From: Lentinula raphanica
Lineage: Eukaryota > Basidiomycota > Agaricomycetes > Agaricales > Omphalotaceae
Assembly (NCBI GenBank): GCA_027919835.1
Contig: JANVFP010000002.1
Location: 682,001-746,000, forward strand
Length of the DNA stretch: 64,000 nucleotides
Direction: 5' to 3'
The notes below the pieces were generated by a model that did not search any database, was not told where the DNA came from, and saw nothing but the letters and a program-made list of their open reading frames with translations. This document shows, piece after piece, positions 53,117 to 64,000 of the stretch. Both the position numbers and the translations under genes were made by a program. Each line of letters starts with the position of its first letter. Positions within the stretch are counted from its first letter, which is position 1.

Positions 53117-56100
53117 CTACTTTGAAAGATCTCTAGCAAAATGGAAGAAATCTACACTCGACCCGTTGACACCGTACTTGTAGATCTGTGTTCAGTCGAC
53201 TGTTAGCTTTCTACTTGAAAGTGGATGGATGGATGCACGTACGAAATGCGATGCAACCCAGCTTGAGAACAATGCTCGTTGGTACGTTTCTGGCAAACGC
53301 GTCACCAACGTCTCCAATCCAATCTTATCCACCAAGGTTTTAGGTATGGCGCGCCTCAACACCCCATTCCTGCTCGGGACGTCGTCAAAGAGATCAGAGC
53401 TTTCCAGCTCTGCTTGCAAATTATTCAACGTGGACGAGAGCTCGTCCGAGATGTTCGTGCGTGGTTTTGTTCCCTGCAGACGCGAGTATTCCTTCCAGAT
53501 GCAGTTGAATTCCGCTGCAGCGTTTTCGGTGATCTTCTCTTGGATATCCTTGACATAGTTCTGGTAGAACTCCGAAGGCTTTCCATCCTTGAAAATCATC
53601 AAGTCGAGGTATTCCTGGGTTGAGAGAGCAAGGCCAGCGAGAACCTCCAGCGAAGAACTCGTCACACCACCTGAAGACGGTAAGCATCGGAAGAATATGA
53701 GCAGAGCATTGCGATTACCTTTGTTGGTACTTGAATCTTTGAAAACGACTACTTTGCGTTTCTCCAAGAATAATCGCGCCTGTTGGGTAAGGAACAGATT
53801 GGCCCCCTCGACAATGTATTTGAAGTGGGGTTTGCCCTCGCTATCGAAGAGCGCAGCCATATTGGAGATGTTGACGGCCTCAGGTCTGTGAAGATTCAAG
53901 AATCATTTAGACCTTCATTATAATCTTGGCACATAGTCACTGACCGTCCACCACAAGGCACAAACAAGTCAGCCTTATATCTCAAATGTGCTCCATTACG
54001 GAAATCAGTACCATCGAGGACGATTTCGCCAGCTACCAGCTTGGATTAATTTTTGCCTGAAGGACTGACAGAACCCCGATACTCACAAGGCAGCTTGACA
54101 TCCTGCTCTTCAACTTTCACCAGGTATCCATCCTTGCTCAACTTTGACTTGTCGAAGTGACCAACAGGCACACGGAGTTTTGCTAGTCGAACAAGCTCTT
54201 CGCGGTCGAGTCCTGCGGGGTCAGCCAAAACACCACTTCCATCGATGATAGCAATGGTCTTGTCAGAGCTGAGCAAGATTTCATCTGACACAGAGAAGAA
54301 ATTCTAAGTCAGAAAAGACAATGAAGATGGAATTAGAAAGACATACTTGACCCAAGGTCACCATCTGGTCCACCGGTCTGCACCTTGGTGATCTCCTTTT
54401 CCTTCAGGCCCAGCTGCTTGTAGATCCCAAGCACATATTGTCTGATAGATAGCGAGGTCATTCCGTAGGTGTCATGCGGCACACCACCAAGCGTCTGCGC
54501 GCTCTTTCCAGTAGTGAAAGACTTCCACCATGTTTCGGCTCCACGTTCGCGAGCGTGTAATGCGGCCCAGTCCATCATCTCCGCTGTCCCCTGGTACAAA
54601 TTATCAGTCGTGCCACCATATGACAGAAGTTTAGATCAAGGTACCTCTGCATACACAAAGTGAGGTTAGTACTTGCATGAAGGAAGTGTCAACAATGGAC
54701 TAACCATCAGGACCAAAGAACAACAATTCGGGCTTGCCGTACAAGTCGACCAGAGTCTCTTTGATGCCAGGCGTTTTACCTGGAATGAGCAAATCGACAA
54801 TTGCCTGTGATGAATCTGTCAAGACTACGTAGGGAAAGCAGATGCGTGAATGACGCACGTCGACATATTTCTCAAAACATAATCGTGGCGTAGCACCGAT
54901 GGAAGGAAGAATAGTACCCTTTGCACCACCCTCAGGAATATCCTTGTTCTTCAGCGATTGCGTCGAAGCCAAGTTGTAGTTCTCGTCAAATCTAAAACGC
55001 AATCACGATGATGTCAGAGCGAACACAATCTCCCTTTGTGCAAGCATGCTCACAGCATTCTTTGGTTAATCGAATATGTCTCTCTGTTCCTCGACATAAC
55101 AATCCTAATGCCTCCCCGAGCAACGTCTCTGAAACGGATATGGAATCCACGGAACTCGTTTCCAATAACGAAGAACATCCCAAATGGCTTCTTGGGATAT
55201 TCGACTTCGGGAAGGAAGTCTGGCGCGAGACGGAACGACAGGGCCACCTTCGTTGGTTGGTAGAAGTTTGTTTTGAGTACATGCCTAGATGGCTTTCAGA
55301 CTATGCTGACAGAATATGTAGAAGTGACCGACGTACTTGTTGAAGATTAAGAAGCTCTCGAGAACTTGTAATTCATGTTTGTTGAGCACTGTTCGTCTAA
55401 TTCGATCATAGAGTTCTTCGTCCGACAATGGCTGGACAGTCTGAAGACGTTGGTAAGAGAGAGTGGGCCTAACCAGTATCGCAGCGAAGATCAGTTGAGT
55501 CGTAGAAAGGCAAGAGTTAGAGAACCAACATTAGTTCGCCCGCATTGTCCGAGGTAGGATAGTGAACCATTGCGAAGTTCACATAGAGAAGTCGAATCTA
55601 ATGAAAGTTATCTCAGACTAGAGACTGGTGGACGAATGGCCTTCAACTGACCAATTCGGGGTGAGCATGAATGATTTGTTCAATGCTCTCTCTCGTGAAA
55701 GTCTCCTCCCTGAACCTTCGCTTGATGTTATTCAACACTTCTGCATGCGCAGGATCGTTCTCGTCTAAAACGTTCTTCAGTTGCAAGTAAGCCGGACCAA
55801 GCCTGTTGCAAAAATGTTGCGCAAAGATCCAACCGCAATCTGCAAAGTAGATATTAAAAGGAGGAACGACCAAGAGGAACACAAGAGCATACAAGCATAA
55901 GTAGCTTCCTGAACAGCATGAGAACCAGGAGCAAGGAAGAATGGGTTGTCTGGAAGGCAGTAAAGTAATGAAGCCTCCTTCATGACCTGGAAGATGGAAT
56001 GTTCGATTGGCGGGGCGTTGCTGTTCGGTACAGGGTTCAGATACAAAGAGATGATGGTGATCCCATTTGCGAACTGTTCGACGTATTTGCGAGCAGAGTA

Positions 56101-57319
56101 TAGTTGGTAGAAATGGTATAGATTCGAGAGAGCGCTAGAAGGTGGTATTACATTAAGATAATGGTTGCAGACATCGATCGGAGGACGTACCTGAAGAACT
56201 TTGAGGTTCCGCCCATCTTGTAGCCAATAACAAGACGTCTTTCTCGCGTACCCTCGACTTCGTATACCTCCATGACAGGTCCATATCTATTTTCGACACT
56301 CCACATAATCTGCAAGCATACATCAACACATCTGTGACTCAGGATGTAGAGATCTCATACCTTTTGGTATATTTCGAGCGTGTTCTCGCTTGCCTTCTCC
56401 AAAAACGACTTGTCAGACACACTTCGTATTTCTGTTCTTCCCTCTGCATTCTTCTTCGCGGGAGTGTCGGGAAAGACACATTTGCTCACAAAGTAGCATC
56501 TGAGCTGTTGAGACGCAGTGGAGGATATCGAACCAGCAGAGCGGTAAGTTTCGAGCCTGTATGCATTGCTAGGGCTGGAGTTATCGAGGAACAGAGTGTC
56601 AATCCTAAATGAAGATTAAGCGTTAACTTCCTTTTCCGATGCACGAGCAAGAGGTAATAGCAAAAATAGATAGAACGTGCATTTGCCGTCATAGATAACT
56701 GGCCAGACCATGTCCAACATTCATGGAAGAACCAGAGCCAACGTGGTCCAAAAGATTGGCGAGAAGATACACATGTTTCCTCACCTGATTTCACAACTGG
56801 CTCCAGGTCCTTCAGTCGCAGTTACACCTGGGGCACTGGTGTAGATGAAAGTCGCGCCGTTGCCATTCTCGTCAATCTTCTCGAGATCGATAACGAGCTT
56901 GCTCGGATCGTGTTTTGTATATGCGAGGACTTTGGCCCCAAAGAGCGCAATGATATGGTCACAGATGATATCTCGCGACTCGTTGCGGAAATACGTGTCG
57001 TCGATGCCGAGATTGGTATAGAACCAATTGACCTCGTTGGCAACGAGTTCTTGAGGGATAAAACCCTGGGTGGAGACTCGATGAGTAAGTTCGATTTGGG
57101 CGAGATAAATAGACGAACCTTTGCTGCGACTTCTTGCTGTACAAGAGCTCTCTGCTCTTCTTTTCCTTTGAAAACCGGTGTGGTGTAGCCTGGAACGTTT
57201 TTGATACGATGCAGCAAGCCATCGCTGCCGTTCCTGGTAGGAGTTCCGGGAACGGACAGATGACTCGAATCTGTTGACTGTCCTGAGCGCGCTAACGCGT
57301 CGGTCAATGAAGATGTCAT
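53117..57319 (-). CDS. GDH2: NAD-specific glutamate dehydrogenase, large fungal type
   Basis: Oxidises glutamate to 2-oxoglutarate and ammonium with NAD+. The ATG at 57319 follows an intron-free 5' end (MTSSLTDALARSGQSTDSSH), stop at 53117-53119, with over ten short introns; protein about 1,050 residues, normal for the ~115-kDa class. Blocks read on the minus strand: FRIRFRDVARGGIRIVMSRN, then EGGAKGTILPS with the catalytic Lys, TGGPDGDLGSS in the nucleotide-binding region, ILLSSDKTIAIIDGSGVLAD, FKYIVEGANLFLTQQARLFL, KVVVFKDSSTNKGGVTSSSL, and a final exon ending FFHFARDLSK. No lesion seen. It faces the orphan gene at 51329 tail to tail. Confidence 0.94.
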
Positions 57320-58696
57320 AGTGTTGGTCGTCGAAGACGATTATGAGGGCGGTTTGAGCGGAGACCTTGAGATAACGAGATGAGAGTGAGAGGGAAAGAC
57401 TGATAAAACATAATCGAGTATAAATACGAAATTTCTGAGGCATATATCAAGTTCCGCTCACATGAAGAGCCGACGGTCAAAGGTTGCCTGAAAATATTAT
57501 AAACTTGCATCGCTATGAGCCTTTTGAAGTGTTCACAGTTCAACGGAGCTCAAAAACTCAAGAACCGATGAAACGTTTTCAACTGAAATGCCCGATGCCA
57601 AAGCCACCAGGAAATTTTACCACGGTCTTTCTCTTCATTCTCTAACTTGGTACTTACAGTTTTTCTGCGCAATTTCTCTTGTAATTATATCCTTCGTACT
57701 CCTTGAAATCGCCACTCCTTGCGTCAGGATGATATCTAGGGTACAAATCGAATCCTTGGCATATGGCAATATGGGTGCTCAACAGCATAATTAGCACAGT
57801 TTCTTGTGTCATTGTCATGAATACGCGCTTTCTTGGAATCCGGATCTTACACTACTCAAGACCAGCTGCTCGAATCTCCCTGAATTGTCTATTCTATCCC
57901 TGTTCCGAATGACAGTCGTTTACCTCACAATGACCTAGGACCAGCAGCCGTTCTGGTCATATGCCTCAATATAACAATCCAAGTACCCTCCGAGTTACTG
58001 ACTTCAATTCCTTGTACGCGATTGGAATGCTTTGGAATCCACCCCTCCCTACTGGTTCGTTTCATTCAGGAGCTCACGAAAGAGTGAAGTACACCCTCGC
58101 AGTGATTCTCTCAGAACGACGTTCTCGGATACCTTTCAGTTTGGGTCGATCACGTCGTTGCTCACAAGGTACGTATACGTAGTAAAGCACGCCGAAAGTT
58201 TTATGGAGGTTCTTGCGACAGAATATCCGAATATTGACTAATGCTCTGCCCCAAAGATCGTCACAGACTGGTAGTGTTCTCATACAGTTAACCAAAAACT
58301 TGGCTCAATGTTGCCATCGCTTGCAGAGCATCTATAGCGCGTATATACTAGAGTACTTGTCCCAAGTCAAAGGCAATCTAGGCAGCAGAATATTCGATAC
58401 TGTTTAATATTTCCATCCCCTTCCGAAGTTTCTACACATCTTCCTGCTACTTACAATTCCTACATCCATCATCACACTAAAACTACATAGTATGAGAAAA
58501 CATAACGACAAACATCAAAACGAAAAAGAGGAATCTGCGAAGAGTGCGAAACAGACTACAATATAGCAGCTAAATAAACAAGTATCAGTAGTGCGGGGAT
58601 ATTCTACCCCGCGAAACATTCAATCTAGAAAGAAACATACCCTCCGAACCCCATGGCCAAGTTTCACATATTTGTATCTCGGATCAGGTTCCAGAA
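57320..58696. other. Intergenic interval with possible membrane-protein remnant
   Basis: About 1.4 kb. A plus-strand frame at 57588-57794 carries a hydrophobic helix (CAISLVIISFVLLEIATPCV) vaguely like the first segment of SUR7/PalI proteins, but no continuation with matching splice sites was found. Otherwise short unsupported frames and the GDH2 upstream region. Confidence 0.4.
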
Positions 58697-60308
58697 TTAG
58701 AATGACCTTTCACTTCCGTTTCCTACACCAGCCATTCCATCTCTGACGTATTCTTCGAACAAGGCCTTGTAGTCCTTGTGCCACCTACTCAGCGCTGGCC
58801 TACCTTCTGCAATATCACCAGCGGCCCACATGATCCTGAGTTCGTCCAACTCCCGCCTCGTTTCGTTGTCGGGGACGAGGACATAAAAGTCCCCAGCGCG
58901 AACTTTGTCAAGCATATAGAGTACAGTCTCTTCTGCCGACCACGCTCCCGCAGGTTTTTCCGTCTGGGTGAGAGCACCGGTGAGGTTTGTATAGGTCCAA
59001 CCAGGTCTATGTAAACCAAAAGATATTAGTAGACCCCAGAGAATTCACCGTTGTGATAGACTCACATGAATAGGTGAGCTGTGACGTTAGAGTTTGGTTT
59101 TTCCCTCAACTCGTGTGCCAGACTTTCGGTGAGAGATTTGACTGCAGCCTTGGATGCATTGTATGCTGCATTCCCGCTATGAAGAGCCGGCAGGCAGGAA
59201 ACACGAAAAATACAACGTAAAAATAAAACGTAGTGGTGTGAGCGAATTTCCGTGCTATAACGGACAAGTGCGACGTACGGAGGATTGGTTATGCCTTGTT
59301 TTGAGCCCGTGTTGATGATCATGCCTTGATTCTCTTGATGAAGCATGGACTGAAGATGCATGCAGGTATGTGCGCAAGCGAAAAGCATTAAGGAGATACC
59401 ATAGAAAGAAGAGCCTTCGATCAGCATGATGCGTGCTCGAAGGAGAAAAGAACACGTACCGGAACGAACGTTTGCTGTACATTGAGTATTCTGCAAGTAA
59501 AATGAGCACAGAAACCGTCAGAATGAGGAAAATTTACCCGAAGAGATTCACATCAAAGATGGTCTTCCAGTTGTTGATACCGTCCCAGGAGGTACCTTTC
59601 AAACCGATACCCGCGTTGTTCATAAGCATCGCGACCTGTGCAAAGATGAGTATCGTAATCGGAGCGTTCGGATGAATTGCTGAGTTTGGCGGGAGGTGTG
59701 GCAGGAGGGAGGACTTTACGAATATGAATTATGGATAAGGATAAGGGATGTAATGGTGGGCATGTTGGAAGATAGAAGGCAAGGAATCACGGAGGAAAAG
59801 GAGTCCGAGATAAGAGTTGTACTCTTGATGTTGCTAGGCCACATAATATTATTCGTGACTCTTGATCCTCACCTCACCCCAGAGCTCGAAAACTCTCTCC
59901 TTCAAGTGCACCACTTGGTCTAGCTTGGAGACATCGGTGGGCACGACAAGGACGTTGGTGTCTCCAACAATTGCAGCGACATCTTTTCCGACCTTGATAA
60001 GCCTAGCTTCATCAACGTCGGCGATAGCAATCTTTAATTTGAGTCTAAGGGCATTCAACCAGGATGGATCAGTTGGAATTTGATACGTAGAAGAACACTA
60101 ACTTGGCCAGCTCAAGTGCCGCAGCACGACCGATACCGCTGGCAGCGCCAGTGATGACTGCAACCCGACCTTCGTGGAAGATAGGGTGTACGTCGTCACC
60201 AAGACCAGCGCTGTCAGGCTTGAACAACGAAGCAGTCGATGAGAAAGCCGGTCTCAACGGTGAGCCATTGCGACTGGTATGATTAGAGATCGCAGGGCGT
60301 TCGAGCAT
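58697..60308 (-). CDS. Short-chain dehydrogenase/reductase (classical SDR)
   Basis: NAD(P)-dependent oxidoreductase; substrate unknown. ATG at 60308, stop at 58697-58699, several introns. Motifs in order: GRVAVITGAASGIGRAAALE (TGxxxGIG cofactor loop), ADVDEARLIKVGKDVAAIV, an MNNAGIGLKGTSWDG block, MIINTGSKQGITNPP (catalytic Ser region), AAYNASKAAVKSLTESLAHE with the catalytic Tyr and Lys of YxxxK, then PGWTYTNL. A 40-residue Ser/Pro N-terminal extension precedes the Rossmann fold. The C-terminal part (FYVLVPDNETRRELDELRIM) is typical of fungal SDRs. All catalytic residues are present. Confidence 0.88.
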
Positions 60309-60878
60309 GGTGAAAAGGAGAAGATGAAGAGCGTCGACAGCAAAAGCCGTATAAATACGAGATGGTGGTTAGTTAACAAGTTATAAGTACCGCAGGCGCA
60401 ATTTCTCTTTTCATTCATTTCCTTTTACAGTTACATCATCTTCGAGAAGATGGTTTCCACACCCCATAATCCACGTTTTCGAGATCTATCTCATACGCCT
60501 GGAGGCTGGCCAGCTGAGCTTGTCAGAATTAGCACTTAGCACGCACTTATCCCAACACTCACAACAACTGAGAGCAAGGTAAATAGTATGCAAGCCTAAT
60601 AATTAGAATAGTTATACAGTCAGAGGACGATGGGAAGACACACATATATAAATCAGACCCAGTATCAACAGGTATATTGAGAAGGGGCAAGTAATCCGTT
60701 CAATGAACAGGAAAGAGATGGGATCAGAAATCATACTCGAAAAAATTCGAAGAAGCAAAAGAAAAAAAGAAAAACGTTTGAGAAAGAGGAAAAGAGATGG
60801 CGAAGTGTGCACATTATGGTTTCAAAATTTACAACTTGCACAATGTCCAAGATTCGCCCATTTACTCTACCGGTTAGC
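60309..60878. promoter_or_regulatory. SDR upstream region and VTS1 3' flank
   Basis: A TATTTATA box on the minus strand near 60349-60357 lies about 45 nt before the SDR start. A purine-rich stretch at 60738-60800 belongs to the VTS1 3' flank. No gene recognised. Confidence 0.45.
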
Positions 60879-62930
60879 TCACGCAGACTTGAGCGAGAGT
60901 ATCGCACTAGGAGGCTGACTGCTCGGAGGACCACCTTCGATACCCATCTTCTTCCTCACGAGTTCGAACGTTTTCAACATCTTTCGCCTAGCCCCGAGCG
61001 CTGCGACACCCTTCGCTTCCAGCTGCGCTTCATCAAGGATAACCATATCCTGCCACTTCATACCTTCAAAGTTGGGCGTGTACTTGTGCAGCCTCAAACT
61101 CCTCAACCAAGCGGGCACATCGTTCAAGATCTGCGGATCAACGTCTTCTTCGCCCTTGGGTGTAGCTCCACCGGCGGTGCTACCCGGACTCTTGACAGAC
61201 CTCGCACTATGTGGGCCTCGCCTCGAACTCGTACCAGCGCTCGCCGGCCCGTTGTTCTGCATTCCCATCCAATTTTGCTGCCCGAAACCATTCGCAGCCA
61301 TTTGCGCCGCGAGTAATTGCGCTTCGGGCGAAATGCCCATAGCAGCGAGCATTTGGATGTTGAATGGAGCCATGGGCGACATTCCAGCGAGGTTCGGCAA
61401 GCCCATACCACCAAGCCCGGGACTACCCATGCCCATCCCAAACCCGCCTCCGCCCATTTGCATACCGAGACCGTTCAGTCCCGCCATGGCATTCGCAATG
61501 CCATTCTCGTTCGACGCACTATTCGGGAGCGCCGGGCCCCGTGCCCCAGACCAACCGGCCCCCGGTGCACCAGCACCGAAGTTTGCGTTTCTCATCCTGT
61601 TATTTCCGTTAGGATATGGCCCAATGTTGTCATCTTCGTTGCTGTTCTTGTTACGCCTGTGAATCGTGGGATCGCCCATGCGAGGAACACCGGGGTTAGT
61701 GTTCTTGTTGGCAGACCATTCGTTTAGCTTGGTCGCAGCAGCGTCCAGGCTCGGGTTCATGCGAGTGTCCTTCTGAAACATGGGGATGAGCGGAGTGTTG
61801 ACCATACTCGCCCAGCTTCCATTTTCACTGGTCACAGTGACTTCGTTGTTGGAAGCGCTGGGAGGAACTCGAGGTGAACCGATGGTACCCGTAAACTCGG
61901 TACTCTTCGGACGAGAACTATTAATAACCACCTCTTGAGCTCCACCATTCTGCTCGGCTACTTGACCAAGTTGTGAGCCGCTAGCACTTGCCCAGGTGGC
62001 ACGGTTATCAGTGGCGGCCGAAGCGAGCACAGGTGCAGAGATCCTGTGTGAGGCATTGCTAGCCTTGAATTTGGCGCGCTGTTGGGCAAGGGTTGCAGCG
62101 GGGTCCGATGGGAGGGCAGCAGAATCCGGAGATAGGAAATTAGACGAGTTATCGAGAGCAAGCGACTGCCGATTTCCGGGACCTCCACTGCCACTAAAAT
62201 TTCTCGCAGTAGGGGAAGCAGGGAGACCTGATTTCAACCCCGGGGATTTAAGAGTCGCGAGCTTGGCCTCCATTTGACTTTGCATAGAACCTATCGACGA
62301 TAGCATGTAAGTTCCCTGTGAGAGCGTAGCAAGAATATCGTACCACCCATTGCGGGGCTCAACAGAGCTGTCATCGGATCAGATCTGGCCATTTGTTGAA
62401 GGACCGTGATGAAGAAACGAATCTGGACTTGGGTTGAATGTTGAAGAAGACTGTAAAGAGCGGCTGTGCGCTCAGCCTCAGAGAGAACCTTGAACCCTGA
62501 TTGGCGGAAAAAAATTATGAGATGGTGATAATTGTATAATCATCAAACAGGCTCGTACATTGCTCGATGGCGGAAAGCTCTTCTTTGAAATTTACATCCA
62601 AAGAAGCGGCAGCCATTTCCTCTAGGGTAGCTTCGTAATTTTGTAGGTTTTGGAACCATTGATCCAGAGCTTCAGCTATGGGTAGAGCAAGTTTCAGTGA
62701 GGTGAGAACAGAGAACAGAATTGCAACACACCTTCAGGAGTCTGCTGGAACAAGCCAGCGCTTCCCAAAAGTTCACTGGTGGGACGGGCACTATTGGTTG
62801 CTCCCGGACGAGGCGAAGGAGGAGCCGCAAAACCGCCACGAGTGACTGGTCCCATAGACTGACGATTTTTACCGACGTCGAGAGGAGCAGGAGAAGGGCT
62901 AGGGCTAGTAGATGGAGGGCGGTAACTCAT
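60879..62930 (-). CDS. VTS1: Vts1/Smaug-type SAM-domain RNA-binding protein
   Basis: Binds Smaug-recognition hairpins in mRNAs through its SAM domain and recruits the deadenylation machinery, acting in the cytoplasm. ATG at 62930, stop at 60879-60881; small 5' exons followed by a long exon. The N-terminal block after splicing ([40 protein letters not shown]) matches the conserved Vts1 N-terminal helical domain. The middle is Ser/Asn/Gly/Met-rich ([20 protein letters not shown]). The SAM domain at the C-terminus reads [20 protein letters not shown], then [20 protein letters not shown] with the basic RNA-contact cluster, then [16 protein letters not shown] short tail ends ILSLKSA. Confidence 0.92.
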
Positions 62931-63790
62931 GGTGAGATGCGAAAAAGATACAAGAATAAAAAGGCGAGTGTTGGGGGATAAGACTGGGGCTTGTCAGGAT
63001 TAGTAAAAGACTGTTCAGCCAGCGATGTGTGGAAAACGGTTTTTGCTTTGTGTACTCGTCAGAGTCGTGATAATTGTCCTGACTTCGAGTCGGTGGACCA
63101 GCTAGAAAACAAACTGCCAAATTGAAGCAGAGTTTGTGGTTCTAGACGAGACCAGCGGATCCTGCCGGTCTAGCTGAGTACGCAGAAAGATTCTGTGCAA
63201 GAAATGGCGAGAATGGCGTGCAGAACGACGTCGAAAAGCCTTTGGAGGATGAAAGTCCTGATGAAGAAGTGAAAACAATAGGACAATGCGACGGCAAAAC
63301 AAATTCGGCTAGCTGATGTAATCACAGTTCAACTCCTTACACGTTTCATCAATCAATTCTTGATCAAAAAAAATATCGGATTCGAAGCTGAGCGCTGAGC
63401 TTTCAGATCTAGAGCTAAGCCCTGCTCAGCTCCAAAGCCACCTCTAGGTCCAACTCTTCGTCAAACGTATACGGTGGGCACAAAGAGTTTCGCGGGAGTA
63501 TCTGATGATACCAAACAAGAGCATGTTATTAGCACAGAAATCTAGTTATCCGACGTCGTTGAAGAACAATATCACTTTTGCGACGGTACTCCATAGAACC
63601 AGACGAAGCCTACCCTCAGGGCTCAGAACATTCGAATCCATCATAACGGAACCGACCTTCCTCTAGGCTCTGAGTCAGACCAACTTCTCCGTACACATAT
63701 GACCCAGGGAAATAAATAGGGTACAAACAGCTTTATAAACGCAATTCCCTCTTCACTTCTTACTACATCGCGTCATAGCAACTGCTGACT
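62931..63790. promoter_or_regulatory. Divergent promoter (VTS1 / epoxide hydrolase)
   Basis: Shared upstream region of about 860 bp. TATAAA at 63734-63739 lies 52 nt before the epoxide hydrolase ATG. Nothing else specific is recognised. Confidence 0.5.
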
Positions 63791-64000
63791 ATGTCTGCTG
63801 AATCTCCCTTCAAAATTTCTGTACTGGACGCAAAACTAGATATTCTGCGTCAGAAACTTGCTTTGGCAGAGTTCCCTGACGAGCTGGAGAACGCTGAGTG
63901 GAACTACGGTGTACCTCTGGCAGATATCAAGCGTTTGGTTGCTTATTGGAAGGACGGATACGACTGGAGGGCTCAAGAAGCAAGATTGAACAAGGAATTG
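63791..64000 (+). CDS. Epoxide hydrolase, N-terminal part (cut by window edge)
   Basis: Only the first 70 codons are present: MSAESPFKISVLDAKLDILR, then FPDELENAEWNYGVPLADIK, then AYWKDGYDWRAQEARLNKEL. This is the EHN domain that precedes the alpha/beta-hydrolase core of microsomal-type epoxide hydrolases, enzymes that open epoxides to diols in detoxification. The catalytic residues lie beyond the window, so activity cannot be judged. The ATG at 63791 follows a TATA box at a normal distance, and no intron occurs in the visible part. Confidence 0.88.
   Translation, partial: MSAESPFKISVLDAKLDILRQKLALAEFPDELENAEWNYGVPLADIKRLVAYWKDGYDWRAQEARLNKEL

Overview
The window is nuclear DNA of a filamentous basidiomycete, most likely an Agaricomycete. 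Nearly every gene is cut by short introns (about 45-75 nt, GT..AG, one probable GC..AG). The gene set is fungal: GH20 hexosaminidase, ENTH epsin, NAD-glutamate dehydrogenase, V-ATPase proteolipid, Vts1, tetraspanin, DHA1 transporter and an NB-ARC/TPR NLR, plus several membrane or disordered proteins of mushroom type. Coding spans below run from start to stop and include introns; I placed exon edges by reading splice sites and checking that the frame closes.

Layout. 1-9.4 kb: GH20 beta-hexosaminidase (-, cut by the left edge), Ent3/epsinR-like protein (-), a secreted orphan (+), a PP2C phosphatase (+). 9.6-13.3 kb: an NLR-type STAND protein (+), strongly CpG-depleted and probably frameshifted near its 3' end. 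13.7-24.8 kb: an 11.1-kb, nearly pristine Ty3/Gypsy chromodomain LTR retrotransposon, inserted into a broken antisense copy of the tetraspanin gene that sits next to a broken PP2C copy. 25.4-35.2 kb: intact tetraspanin (+), a poorly resolved membrane-protein region, a multi-pass membrane orphan (+), an MFS transporter (+), a LEA2-like single-pass protein (+). 35.7-43.2 kb, all minus: a disordered protein, an APH-like kinase-fold protein, a Tgl2-like lipase. 43.2-46.4 kb: no confident gene. 46.4-52.9 kb: O-fucosyltransferase-like enzyme (+), orphan (+), V-ATPase subunit c (-), orphan (+). 53.1-64 kb: GDH2 (-), a short-chain dehydrogenase (-), VTS1 (-), and the 5' end of an epoxide hydrolase (+) cut by the right edge.

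Most genes are unrelated housekeeping or accessory functions and form no pathway cluster. The notable part is 9.6-25.1 kb. The retroelement has 281-bp LTRs differing at one base, a 5-bp CAACA duplication, a polypurine tract, and a multi-part coding plan: small leader ORF, Gag-Pro, in-frame UGA, RT-RNase H, a GGGAAAA slippery site followed by a perfect hairpin, integrase plus chromodomain, then a 939-residue 3' ORF I do not recognise. Its coding sequence is also packed with short perfect inverted repeats, far beyond chance by my estimate, which I cannot explain by ordinary coding. The NLR next to it shows the opposite signature, near-total loss of CpG.
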